64,000 nucleotides of DNA from Heliocidaris tuberculata (taxonomy: Eukaryota; Echinodermata; Echinoidea; Camarodonta; Echinometridae), in the NCBI GenBank assembly GCA_025618425.1, contig CM046844.1, forward strand, positions 4,589,177 to 4,653,176. Reading direction: 5' to 3'. Position 1 is the stretch's first letter. Every line of letters begins with the position of its first letter. Positions 46,880-60,200 of this stretch are shown here, in pieces. The notes beneath the pieces were generated by a model. The model was not told the DNA's origin. It saw nothing but the letters and a program-made list of their open reading frames with translations, and did not search any database. The position numbers and the translations under genes are program-made.

Positions 46880-48985
46880 ATTTTGATGGTAAAAATAGGT
46901 TTAAACCTTTGAATAGCTTTTTATTCACTCTCAGAGACGAGCGCATATGAGTTTGTCTTATTAAAAACAATTCGAAAGTTTTGGAATGAAGCTCTTCAAA
47001 GTTTAAGTTTATTTTCCACATTTATTTGAGAAATAAATGTAAAATTTGAATACGCGAAGCTTATTACACCAAAAGAGCAGGTATGGGATAATTTTTTTTT
47101 AAACAAGCTGCCTGTTAGCGGGTAATATAGGTCACTGAACTCTAAACTTAAGTGATAAAGGCAAAATCGAGGGCAATTAGCCCATCCTTGGTAGATAAGA
47201 GAGGAGAATACATCTACATGTAGGTCTACATCTATAATCTCCGAATGTTTGACATGCATTTTCAAAGGTAAATACATGATACACAGAGGTTTTTTATCTT
47301 CTCCTTTTCGACTTTTCTTAATTCTTCTTGTTTTTCGTCATTTTCTTCATCCTCCTCTCCTTATTGTTTTCCTCCATCGCCTTCTTATAGGCTGTTAGCT
47401 CCTCCTACTTTTCCGTCTTCGTCTTCCTCGTCTTCTTTAGGCTTTCTAGCTGGAAATCGTATAATTTTCACATTCTCCGTCTTATCATTTTCCCAATTAT
47501 TAATCTGTTGCATCTTTTAAAGGAATTATGAAAAGAAATACATGGCCAAACAATAACTACAGAGTCCGGGGAATGTGACAGAAAATACTTGTCTACCGCT
47601 GCATCATTCTGTTTATGTTTATGCTATTTCATATAATTCTAAGAATCATACTATCTGTGTACAAAAGTCAAATAGAATCGTAATCGTCATGATCGTAATA
47701 CTTGTATACAGAACTTGAATTAATATGATTTAGATCTAGATTTGTTTTTGTTTTTACAATATCATACTTAAAATAAAAATACAGTAGTCAAATATCGTAT
47801 CATTGAAATTAACAACAGTTGGGAGCCATCAGGAAGAAAAGCAAGTAATAATTAAAGAAAGTAACACTCACTGTAATTTGAGATACATTCCTGTTTTACA
47901 TACCTAGCCCTCTGAACGCTTCACTGTGTCGGGTCAGTACCAGAGAAAAGATGTATATCATATTATTACTTGATCCCTTATAGTGGAACTACTCAAATAC
48001 ATTCCGTTTCACTGAGATGAATTAGGAAAACATACTTTATACACTAATTGTTTTGCTATCATTTAAAGAAGTGATGTGTACACAATGCAGTCTGGCTAAT
48101 GTATGTTCTATCAATAATTTTGTTTGAATAATAGATACCATGTCACTACGGAGAGCCACATAATCAATAATGTTAATGTCTAACAATTGTGACGTCAACA
48201 AAGGAGCCTACGCGCAACAATCACGTTTACGCATGGATGCACATTGAGTCAGAAATAGGTTGGCCTCATGACCTCGACGTGAAAACACTAGAGTACTAGT
48301 TAATGAGTATGATCAAGCTACCCCATAAATTTCTAGCAGATATGCCTTGATTTTTTCGTAACTATCAATTTTCCAGTTGTTTAAAATGACCTCTTTTCAC
48401 TATTTTCCTCCTTCGTATCAAGGAAAATTGATATTTTTAAAATGCATTTCCGGATAAATCAAAGCTTTCTCAAAGAAATAGGTCGCTTATATTTAGTAAA
48501 TTAGTCATTAATTAAAAAAGATAAAAACAACGAAGAACACATACTGTACGTATATGTATGATGAGGAGTGTCGTGTAAATCCGGACACTAACAGAAATTA
48601 ACCTGTCATTTTTGCAGTCGGATTTAACGAAAAATCTGGATCAAGTACGTAACACTAAAATCAGTGAATATATTTGCAATTCATAATTATTGTCAATCTG
48701 ACAATTTGCATGAAAAGTTGTTCAATTTACGGTTTAAAAGTGACCTCTTGTCCGGATAACTAACCTGTATGTCCAGACACACAACTTTTGAGTACATATA
48801 TGTTTCGGAGTGCATGCTCCATCCTCAACCTGACATTTTACAACAGATCTAGAATCAACATTATTTATACTCTCGTTACAAAAATACCTAAACAAAGAAA
48901 AAAGGGTAAGTCGAGTCATAGGCAATGAGGTGAATGAGCCGGTAAATGCACGGACCTGAGTGGAAATATTTGGAAATATATGTGG
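46880..48985. other. Spacer without recognisable gene
   Basis: AT-rich, with a CT-rich stretch near 47300-47440 and, at 48575-48785, a diverged copy of the repeat at 50570-50795. Confidence 0.4.
48575..48785 (+). repeat. TCCGGACA-ended repeat, copy 1
   Basis: AAATCCGGACACTAAC at the left and TTGTCCGGATAA at the right are inverted. The homologous copy is at 50570-50795. Confidence 0.6.
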
Positions 48986-48988
48986 GCC

Positions 48989-49641
48989 ATCAGGGGCCCG
49001 TTGCATAAAACTTACCATTAACTCTTTCAGTGCCGATGGCACGTATATGTGACAGATAGACTTGTCATTTTCATTCACCAATTGCTCGACCACTGGAAAG
49101 GTTTATGGTGGTCAATGTATATCAATATTTTGAGCATAAATCAAGCATATTAGATATATGATTATAATCATATGCTACCATAGAAAATTTCAGAGAAAAT
49201 TGCTGATTTTTGAAAAGATATTACCTTATTTCAACACTAAACAGTAGTAAACAAATGAGAAACCAAAAAATAATGGACAAAAAAGAAACTCAAATGTATT
49301 TTTCAATAATTCTAAAACATAAAATTGGGTAAAGTTATAATGTTTGGTATCATAAGAAATGGTAATAAATTTCCTACAAGTTTTGTACACAATGTTTTGT
49401 GAAATAATAGATGGTTAATGAAGTGCAGACAGTTGAAAAGTAAGCATTGGTCACATTTTCGTAACATTTTGAAGAGAGCTAAACCCCTTGGCACAGTAAG
49501 AGTTAATGGTAACTCTTCTATCAATGGTAACTACCATGGTAACATCACTCAACAGCCAATCAAAATCAAGGTTTCCATGGGAGTTACCATTGATGGCAAA
49601 GTTACCGTTAATGGTAATTTTTATGCAACGGGGCCCTGATG
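48989..49641. mobile_element. ~650-bp MITE, CAGGGGCCCGTTGCATAAAA termini
   Basis: About 32 bp at the left (to CTTACCATTAACTCT) pair with the right end (GTTACCGTTAATGGT onward to GGGGCCCTGAT). The right half also holds several TAATGGTAAC words. No coding capacity. Confidence 0.8.
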
Positions 49642-50569
49642 GGCGGATCTTAATATAACCACCCCAATTAGTGGGAAAGCCTGGATCCGTATTTGCATGC
49701 CCCTGTGGGATCCGAAGGCCATCCTAGGGGCCTCAGAGCATTTTTCAAAGTGGGGGGGGGGGGGCCTGATGAGCTTATAACGATATTACTTTATTGCAAT
49801 AAGCATTATGAAATGTATACTGAAAAGGGGGGGGGGCATGCAACCGAATTGTCCTTAATACTAGAAATTATTTAGTTAACAATATCGGATGATATAGGCC
49901 TATCAAATAATTGGTCGCGGACACAAAACTGTTTTATACAGGCTTGAGCTACAGTGTAGGCCTATTATGACAGGACCCTTCCTTTTTTGTTCTTTCTTTT
50001 GGTTTCTCTCCTTTCTTTTTTCCTTTTCTTGTTTAATTGTTAATCAACAAATGAATTCATTTATTAATTCATTCATTTATATTCATTTGTTTGATTATTA
50101 TTATCATTTTCAATGTTTTTATATGCTTGTCTGTGGTTTTATTAGGATAATAACGCATTTTGTGAATATGTGAACTTATATTGTTACAGTTTTCGTATCT
50201 TTGATTGTTGCACCCCATGATGTTTAGGCCTATTGCATCAGAGATTTTTCGGTTTGATTTGTTTTGTGTTTGTATGTTAATTGTTTTTATTTTTGTTTTT
50301 ATTTGTTTTATTTTGGTTACTTTTTGGCGCTCTCCAGGCATGTGCGCTGCTCGGTCCCCACCCCCTCCCTGCCCCCAGTCCAGGCAGAAAACCCTGGATA
50401 GGCCAAGCGCACCACTCTTTTTTGAGTAGACACGTTAAAAAAAAATATAGGAAAAAAGGCTCGAAAATTGTCATTAATGAGTGAAATCAGATCAGCCCCC
50501 CCCCCCCCCCCACCTAATTTCAAAAACGCTCCGCGACCCCCGCCACTGGTAACAAGTAGGATGGGGGTT

Positions 50570-50795
50570 GCATTTCCGGACATGCACTTAACAAAAATTA
50601 GCCTGTCAAATTTGCCGTCAGATTTTACGAAAAACATGCATCAAGTAACACTAAAACCAGTGAATATTTGCTATTCACATGATTTTCAACCTATTCTGTG
50701 AAAGATTTGTGACAATTTGCCCTGCGATTTGCATGAAAATTTGTTCGATTTACTGTTCGGATATAACCTGTCCGGAATTTCAACGTCTGGGTATA
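50570..50795 (+). repeat. TCCGGACA-ended repeat, copy 2
   Basis: It shares TTTCCGGACATGCACTTAAC at the left and ACCTGTCCGGAA at the right with the element at 48575-48785, in the same orientation. Confidence 0.6.
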
Positions 50796-50878
50796 TAGAT
50801 GTCCTAGATAAGCCTATGGCTATTTTTGTTAAGTATTTTTTAAAATGTTGTGTGTGTCGAGTCTCTCCCTGTCCTCCT

Positions 50879-50879
<1 letters not shown>

Positions 50880-50926
<47 letters not shown>
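50880..50926. repeat. 47-base C run
   Basis: An uninterrupted C tract preceded by CCTCCTA. One of the longest homopolymers in the window. Confidence 0.95.
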
Positions 50927-51371
50927 ATCCTCAACTCTACCCCTAGCTAGGCGCGTTCACATTATGCGCAACCGCCGGCCACAGGGCAGGCTATAGGCCA
51001 GCGCCAGGCTAGCTATAGCGCGCGCAGATGTCGTCGATCGCGTCACGTCGTCGGCATATTATTATGCGCATGCAATATGCATGCAAATATAATGTGAACA
51101 GGCCGCCGATAGAAAAATTGTTGACACCGGTTTCCATGGCTCGGCAGGCGGGTACCTTGTGAGTAGTAATACGGTATTTTGATAACAGTGCGGTTTTATA
51201 ATCACAATATTTAATCTCAAATACGTTTTTAAGGGTATTTTGAGCATTAAATTTCATAATTTGTAGAGAATACATCAGCATTTGTCTTGCCCATGACAAG
51301 TTTTTCATTGGCCAATCCCACATATTCAAATTTGTGTTTGGCTAAGCACTAACACTGTTAGTGTTCTGATG

Positions 51372-51845
51372 GGGGGGGGGGGGGGGGGGGGGGGACCTAA
51401 AGCTTCCCAATTTGTTTCCAGCGGCTAAAACGTCACTTTTTTTCAATGATTTATACGAATATCTTTTATATTTCTTGGTTCTAAATACTCTGAAATTGAA
51501 TTCCTGAAAAAATTACGACGGACATATCAATAACATTAATTTTCAAGTCGATGTCGATACCCATGTCGAATTTGGTCGAAAAAATGAAAGGGTCCTAAAG
51601 CTACGCACATGTAATAAATGAATGCAAATATTGATTTTTAAGCTGACTTGATGTGAATTTCATCCCGATTTGCAAATAGGTCTAGTGATAATATCACGAA
51701 AAATAAAGGAAAATTACTCAATCTTTTTGGTGAACGTAAATGATAATCTTGTTGCTAATTCACACCAAAAGTGTGAATTGAACGCTTCGCATTGCGCGTA
51801 TTTGCGGGGTGCGCAGCTTTAGGACCTGCGCAGCTTTAGGACCCC
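51372..51845. mobile_element. ~470-bp MITE, GGGG(T)CCTAAAGC termini
   Basis: The left end follows a 23-base G run (GGGGACCTAAAGCTTCCC). The right end reads GCGCAGCTTTAGGACCCC, preceded by a second GCGCAGCTTTAGGACC. An inner copy GGGTCCTAAAGCTACGCAC is at about 51590. No transposase. Confidence 0.6.
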
Positions 51846-52166
51846 TGACCATACTGCTTAGCCATAGACATGATACTAAGTGTTTAAAAAAATACTGGAC
51901 ACTTTTCGTTAATAACTCAAAACTTATACCTCGTATCAGACTGAGGTTTTTACATTGTAAAGATGAAGGATGTGAAATTTATTGGAAGCAAGTTTTTACT
52001 TTTATCAGAATATCACATTATTCTGAATAGATTTCTTGAAATGTTTCTCTGAGTCTGAATACTAATAGATCTAGTTAGATCTACTTAGATTTCTTCACTG
52101 CGATCGTAGACCCAGAAGTGTCCTGTAATGTCATTGACCTACAGTCACGCAATTTTTCAGATCCAC

Positions 52167-52258
52167 CATATATAAGACAAGACCACCACGAGCGCACGGG
52201 CCTTGCACGCATTTTGACCGTGCGTCTTCAGCATGCATGCAGTAGCGGTCTTGTCTAA
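52167..52258. repeat. Short inverted repeat, AGACAAGACC ends
   Basis: AAGACAAGACCACC at the left and AGCGGTCTTGTCT at the right bracket a CpG-rich centre. This is a small foldback. Confidence 0.6.
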
Positions 52259-52351
52259 AGTGACGAAATGAAAGTGTGTGACCTTGACGAATAGTCGGAA
52301 TGAAAAGTGTGTGACCTTTACAAATAGCTCCATAAGCGTACTAAAATAAGC

Positions 52352-52766
52352 TTAACCCTTTCGAGACAATTGACCACATTTTGTGGTTTTGCTCAATAAC
52401 TTTTGATTTAGAGCTCTAAAAAACATACCAGATGCATGAGTAGAAAGAGCAAAAATTTCTGCACATATTAAGTCCATTTTTGTTACATGGCCATACTGTG
52501 TTTGATGCTAAGAATTTTAAGAACGAGAATATGCTGTAAAATCCTTAAATTGACAACACACTGAGAGGTTCAAAATTATAAATTTTTTATCAAATTGGCA
52601 ATTTTTTCAACTTTTGACAAACTTGCTAACCATGTAAATTGTTTTCAAAGACATTACACCTTATTAGAACCATGTAGCACTAAAAGAAAAATAGTATTGT
52701 TGCCAATTTGAAGAACAAAATGTGATCAATTTAGCCCTCTAATAATTTCTGTCCTGAAAGGGTTAA
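52352..52766. mobile_element. ~412-bp TTAA-flanked MITE (piggyBac-like), copy 2
   Basis: Inverted relative to copies 1 and 3. TTAA is at 52352-52355 and 52763-52766. Confidence 0.85.
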
Positions 52767-53476
52767 ATAAGTGTGCGTTGCCCATTTGCTCACTTAAATA
52801 AAACACATGTGTGCACCCAGGAGGGGGTTTACATGTATGTAATGGTTTAACCTTTTGTGAATTCGGGTCTAAATGTCTTTTTTGAAAAGTAGACAATGAT
52901 TGTCTTTTTCATAGCAGTTAAATGTTTCAGATGTGGAATATAAAGCATATAATCTCCTTTTGATTTCAGACAATGAGACGTACTGTCCCTTCTTCAGCGA
53001 TCTGCATGTATACGCTTTGAATATGCTCCGAATGTATATTTTTCCTCAGCTTCGCCTCGGAAAGATACACGTAGCTACATCCAGGTCGCCTCGGAAGTGA
53101 TAGTTTGTCCCATCACCTTCTCCAACGGTAAATATTTGCTTATTATTATCCATAGCAGACATCTGAGCTGTGGTTTTACAAGAATGTATTCCTCTCGTCT
53201 TTGGTGCAAACAGGGCAAAGAGGGTAATATTTCTCATATCGCCCTCTGTCACAAAAACTAACGGACTTTACATGTTATTAAACTGGGAAATATAGGCTTG
53301 TATTGCCTGGTATTGCAGCACACAGTTTTTTGTTGCGCGCAGTTGCTGGCTCAGTGCAGTTGGAAAATTTGATTTGCAAATTTTGACAAAAAGGGTTAAG
53401 ATATTGATTTTGGAATCCATTTTATGATAATGTTTGACTTGTTTGCTGTAGATTTCTAATGTGGATAATAATAACA

Positions 53477-53620
53477 ATATTGACTGGCTTCTACTTTTGG
53501 GAGATACAACATATACTGCCCTCACTAGATCCATATTGCCCTTATCTATGACTCAGGCAATATGAATCTAGTTCTGGGAATAGATGTTGTATCACCCTCA
53601 AGGCCAGTCAGTATTATATA
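53477..53620. repeat. Imperfect ~140-bp palindrome
   Basis: AATATTGACTGGC..TACAACAT..TAGATCCATATTGCC is mirrored by GGCAATATGAATCTA..ATGTTGTATCACCCTC..GCCAGTCAGTATT, centred near 53548. It could form a long hairpin. Confidence 0.7.
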
Positions 53621-54208
53621 ATTATTAGCATTGTTTGTTATTTGTAGTCAATATGACCACTATTATTTGGTGTGCATAATATCATGTGAAATGCAGTCAG
53701 TGAGCAGAGTGTCTTTTAAAAAGTGCATACATGTACATTTAGATCTAGATTCTAGTTCAGCAGGGTATGCAAAATGCAGACAATGTTGTTTGCTGAATTG
53801 GTAAGGTGTTTTTTGCTGCTTTTGCTGAAAAGTATCTCAATCTTCTTAAATTTATATTTGAACTTTCTTTAGCTGCTTTTCATTAGACTGAAAAATTGAA
53901 GTATGGTCTATATATTGGAACGAAGTCAAGATCTAAAAGGTTGATATTCTCAAGTCTTATGACAATTTGAAAAAGTCAACCATAGTAAAATACAAATCGC
54001 TCGTGATATGTAAGTGGATAAAGTATCCATGTTTATCAAAAGTAACAATTGTCTTGCTTTATTTTGTTTATTATTGTTGAATTTTTAGTGTGTCTGTTAA
54101 TTGATCTTTTTCTTTTTCTCCCCTAGATTCATTCTAATAACTTCATTAAGGTAATAAATGTCTTCCTGATGATAATGTGAGTGTGTGGGAGACCTCAATC
54201 GACCAAAG

Positions 54209-57200
54209 ATGTCCGATACTCCGTCCAGCATTGAGCGTCTTCCGTTAGAGCATCCCCTCCCAAACGAGATTCAGGAGATGACTCGGGATGACACCATCTG
54301 TAAATTCTGTGGTGTTAGCTACCTCATCCATCATGAAGTCAAGAGACTGGAGAAAGAGGTAGTAAAGCATTTCTGGTTACAATCTGATAGCTCCGTCCTG
54401 ATTTTAACCTGTTGAGTACTGAACCTGCAGGGCATGGCTATTTAGGCCATTTTTAATTGGGCGGGGGCGTTTGAACAAATTTTCCTGCAAATGGGTCGGT
54501 CAAAAAAAAACGATCATCAGATATTCAAATTCGTCATGAGCCTGAAAGAAGCTGATTGGATGATATGTATGTAAACTGTCTCCAAAATGGGTTGCTAAGC
54601 AATATCATTGCCAGAGAGAAGGTATGGATAATATATGATTTTGATGACATTGAAATATCAAAATAAATAAGAAACAAAATATGTATCTTATTTTTGTTTA
54701 CACAACAAAATATTGAGAAAAGTGAAAAACAAAACAAATTCTTTTTAGTAATTCAGATAATTCATTTTTATGAATATCCTTTCAACTTTTTCAGCTTGAG
54801 AATGTGCAAGCAGAGCTAGAGAAGTACAAGGGATGTGAAGAGCGAGAGAGGGTGCTCAAGATTGAAGTAGAGAAACTCACAACAAGCTTGTCAGAAAAAG
54901 ATAAGATACTACATGACAGAGATGCAAGGTAAGTATTTTGTCTTGTGGTCAGGTATTTCAGTTGAAAGTAGGTCCAAGAAATTCCCCCCCCCCCCCCCCC
55001 CCCAAAAAAAAAAAAAAAAAAAAGGAGGGGAATGTTTTAGAGTGTTGGCCTGCTCTGGAATTTCACTTTTTCTTTTGAGAACTGTGCGGGAAAGCTTTGC
55101 AAAATGAAGTGTCACATAAAAACGTGCTAGAATGAAAAAGAAATAAGTTTTTAGTAATGTTGGTATATATCTTAAAGTGTAATCAGACTTATGTGAATAG
55201 TAGTTTTGGTATTATTTCGCCTAATCAAGCTAGTAGGGGTTCTAATATCATTATTCTCCCTGTATGCCCCAATATTTTGATTTTCAGCAATTATCCCTTC
55301 TGCATTCTGGGTGTGTCTTTCCATGCCACTACTTTCTATAAGCTATCTAAGGATCCCGCTGATATTTGCAAATTGTAATGTAAAATCACAGATATTTCAG
55401 CGGAATAGATAAAGACGTTACTACATAACACCTTGAAAAACATTTCCTAATTTACATGTTTTGCATAATCCTATATTGTAAGTTATTCTAGTATGTTATT
55501 TAATGCCATCATTGGCATTTATCTTTAAACATGGAGGTATGAAATTTTCCCAATGTTGACACTGTGTCGACACAACTGTGTCTGCAACACTAATGGAAAT
55601 CTGCCTTGGTTCAAGAACCTCCAAGAAGGTTGCATCCTGAGTCTTACAAGAAAGATGCCTTTTATATTTTGCCTTCTCCAACATTCTGGTTACATGGTTC
55701 ATTTTTGTGGATGACTACACTGACAATCATATTGTGTTGTATTTGTATATATAGCATTGAGCACCTGAAATCTAACATCAAAGTAAAAGAGGATGAACTC
55801 TGGAAAGCCATACAGCAAGCTGAGGCTGCGCAAAGACAATTAGAAAGTGAGAAAGCTGCAAGCAACAAACTCAGGTTTGTATTATATCCATAATTGAATT
55901 ACTTTGCTCACAATATTTTGAGTATCTGTAGGAAAGTGTATTGATAAAATATATTGGGAGGAGCTGTAATAAGAGTGGACAAAGATAAGTAAAACTAATT
56001 AGGAATAATAGAAAGAAGGAGAGTGCATATAGGAGGAGAAGGTGTAATAGGAGGATGGGAAGGAATGAATGCAATATGCAAAGGAGAGAAAAGTTAATGA
56101 AGAGAAATATTGAGAGGAAAAGAAGCAAGAGAAAACAAAAAGAAATAAGTTATAGTCAAAGCAGTTATTACATTGAAAGTATTTCATTTAATGATGTCTT
56201 AGGAATTATGTTCTGTTATAAAGTTGTTTTTGTCATTGTTCCTTCATGCAGGGTATGGAGAAAAGACATTCTGCAGAGACTGCCTATGATCAAAGCTTCT
56301 CTCGCAGATGAGAAACAGACCCTAGGGAGTGTGAAGACTGAATTTAATGACTATCAGAACAAGATGGCTGCCATCAACAAGAAAATCACAGGGGTCATAC
56401 AGAAAGTGTGCAGGAAAGAGAAACAAGGTGTGTTTTCCTTCGATTCCTCTATCAGATTTGTATCATAAGAAAAGAAAAGCAAGCTTTTAATACAGTCAAA
56501 GCTGGTGTAGTTGCTACCTCTATACAAAGGTAAGCCGTGTATAGTGGCTGTTAATGTATCATTCTTAATTATAATACAGTCAAACCTGTATATAAAGACT
56601 GCTGAGGGGTAGAGAAAAAGGGAAAAAAGGTCTTTTTAGGTTTTAATGTAAAGTATACTATTATGCAGGTGTCAAATACAAATACCGTTTAGAGTCTTAA
56701 CCTGTTGCATACTGGAACCGAGTAGTCCATGTATTAAGCCTATGGGAATTTGATAATTCCGTAGTCAATGGGTTAACGTACAGATGGTACATGAAGCAGG
56801 TTTTACTGGACCTTTGTAGTAAGACCACTTATGTACCCAATGGCTCTTTGATCTATTCTCTTAACCCATAGCTGTATGATGGCTGGTATCTTCATGATTA
56901 TCACCTTTATTGGGAGGTGGCCTTTGTGTACAAGTTCCTACACTTTTCAGTGAGCAGTAATGCTCAGTGGAAAGAGTGAATGTGGTTTTTAGAGACAGGG
57001 GGTGTTGAAAGCAAATTTGATTGCTATTCATGTATTTTCATATATAAAGCTTTTGTATACCATAATTTCGGTGATATATTTATGATGTAATTGTTCATGC
57101 AGGGTCCTCTTGTAAGGCAGTGTTTTCACCACTGATAGGCCACTCTAGCTAGCCAGATATGACGGAATGACTATCAGAATTAAAAATTCTCTTTTCTCAA

Positions 57201-60200
57201 ATCAAATCATCCAGTGGTAGAAGGCATCTTGTCAAGGGCTACTGAAGCAGAGAAACTCTCCTCTTCACTCCAATCTCAACTCAATGAGGCTCAGCAGCAG
57301 ATGGCAGCAAACAGTACACAGGGTCAAAGGTTACAAGAAGCTGAAGATCGTGTGAGGCAGATGACGGGCCGCTGTGCCGAGCTGGAGGCAAGAGAACAGA
57401 GTAAGCTCAGGTTCACATTGTTCAAGCTGTAATCATATGTAGCTTTCTTAGGATTAGGCAAGCACAAAAGCGACATCAAGATGTAATAATAATGACTGCC
57501 TCTTATAAAGCGCGTTAGCAGTTGCAATGTAACCGACCAAAGCGCTTACAGTATCACATATCGTCTGTTGAGACACAGAAGGGCACTCTGAGCAAACAGA
57601 TATGAGTTAACACCCTTCTGGCTCTCAGCAGATGATATATTTCTGATTGATTAAATGGAAGAAAAGCTGTAATTGATTTTGACTTCAAGTTGAAAGTAAA
57701 TCTTTGTGGGTAGTTCTGATGATTGGATGTAGAAAGCATATAATATATTGTGCCTGTCAGGTATTTGTATCATCATGGCATAGGACCCTTTGAATGTATG
57801 AGGTTGGTAAATGTATTGTGGGGTCATATCTGCTCCCTTTTGATTTTTATGCAAAATGGAACAATAGTTTTTGTTTAAACTCCTCAGAATTACAGGACGA
57901 GCTTCAAAAAGCTGCAGCCGAGGTTAGATCCGCAAAGTCAGAAACTGCTCAGTTCAAAGAACTTTTGAGGTGAGAATTCTTCATAATGATATATGAACCA
58001 ATTTGTGTAAAGAAGCAACACATTTGCTATAACATAGAAGGATGCAAAGCTATTGATGCACAAGAGGAAAGGTTCCTCAGTTTCATTGTATGGGTATTAT
58101 ACTTATTTGTAGGAGAGAAATGTCCACAAAACACGAAAGATATAGAATGCTCTGACTTTAATACAACTCACTAATTTTCATCTCTGTCATGATGTTTCTC
58201 TATTTCACATTGAGAAAGAGAGGATTATATGACTTGATTTGGTAGTGTTTTATTCAGCCCATAAGTGTTCATATATTCTATGTTTGATTGTTTGGTAACA
58301 TTGCTAAACTATCTTGTTTTAACTAAAGAAATAAAACCCTTGAAGTGGAGGATAGTCAACGGCAGAGGGCGAAGCAAGAACAGTTCCTTAGCAACAGCAT
58401 CAACAAGTTACAGGAGGAGCTGCGTTGCCGGGCGGAGGAGGCCCAAGATTACCAGAGAGAGCTTGGTGAGCTGAAGGAGAGAGAGATAGAGAGGAAGAGG
58501 AGGGTAGAAAGCAGTATGAATACCAAGATGGAGGCATCAGCACGAGAGATGAGGCAGCTACAAGAGGCTTTAGATAGTGCTAGGAAGGACTGCTCTGCAC
58601 TCAGAGATGAAAGGTACAGTCAGATATGACACCTCTACATATATCTACATATTTTTCTGTAGTTCTTTGTATATACTCATCCCCTGAGAGTATTGCAATT
58701 CAGAATGGGGGTTCCTTCACTTTCTGTGATTTAGTTTGCCTGCATCATTCCAGGCAACATGTCAATGCACTTTGGGGGGGGGGGGTCATATTGTATTTTC
58801 AACTTTTTTGCATATGTGTTCTTTCTTTGTATTTCTCTGTATTTTGATTTGCCAAAATGTAATAATAATGATGAGGTAGTGCCCATGTACAGTTTGTATT
58901 TTTTTAACACCAACCATTAATAAGCCAGTTGGTAACTACAATTTGTGCATGTGCAGTTAACCCTTTCAGGACAGGAATTATTTAAGGGCTAAATTGATCA
59001 CATTTTGTTCTTCAAATTGGCAACAATAAAAATTGTCCTTTAGTGCTTCATGGTTTTGATATGGTGTAATATCTTTTAAAACAATATACATGGTTAACAT
59101 TATGTCGAAACGTTGAAAAAATTGCCAATTTTGATGAAAAAAACAATGATTTTGAACATCTCAATGTGTTACCAATCTAAGGATTTCAAAGCTTATTCTC
59201 GTTTTCAAAATTCCTGGCATCAAACACAATAAGGTCATGCAACAAAAATGGACATAGTGTGTGCAGAAAATTTTGCTCTTTCTACTCACGCATCTGGTAC
59301 ATTTTTTAGAGCTCTAAATCAAAAGTTATTGAGCCAAACCACAAAGTGTGGTCAAATGTCTCGAAAGGGTTAAAGGTCATTTGTACCAAGTACAATTGAC
59401 CTTTATACACTGTCATTTTGTGCGCACCATGATGCGCGTACCAGTACGATTTTACATGTTAAACAAGTAGCACGTCCACCAAAACAAATGCATGTGCGCG
59501 TGCAAACTGGGGTCATCTCAGGGTCATTTGTACCATGTACTCATTACGAACTGGCTTATTAAGATAAAAATCAAATCTCCTTCATTGGTTATGTGTAAAA
59601 AGGTCTAATTGATCAGAAAACCCAATCATTTAATTTTACTTGAAAAATAAAATCCAGGTCTATAAGGTTCATTTAATTTCAAGATATGAAGTAGAATTGT
59701 ATATGAATGCCCTTGACCTGAGAAGTCGACTGAAAATAAAGACTCTAATGAAATATTCTTTATTGCCCCTTTCCCTCCACGTGAGTGTGTTTCAAAGCTA
59801 AAGTGCTCAGTACATGTATACTCTGAAGTTGAACACAGCAATTCCAAAGCCATGTAGATATTGTTGTTTTGCAATGTAATGCTGGATAGCATTTTACTAC
59901 AAATGAATTGAAAAAAGAGACAGTCCTGAAATTTTTGTTTGCTGAGAACAATAAGCTAACCTTCCACTCAATTGTTCTTTTTTGTAATGTAGGGAAGCTA
60001 TGGTAGCCTCACATCAGCATCGCATCGAACAACTCAAACAGAGCTTTGCTCAGCGTATACAAGAAGCTGATGGGTGGCCAGAGAGGGTGAGATTTTATCA
60101 GATTTTAATCCTTTCAATGTTTTGTTATGTAAGACATAATATTATTATGTATAATGTCAATGAAGTTTCAAAATAAAATTACAGCCATCTTTTCTTTCCC

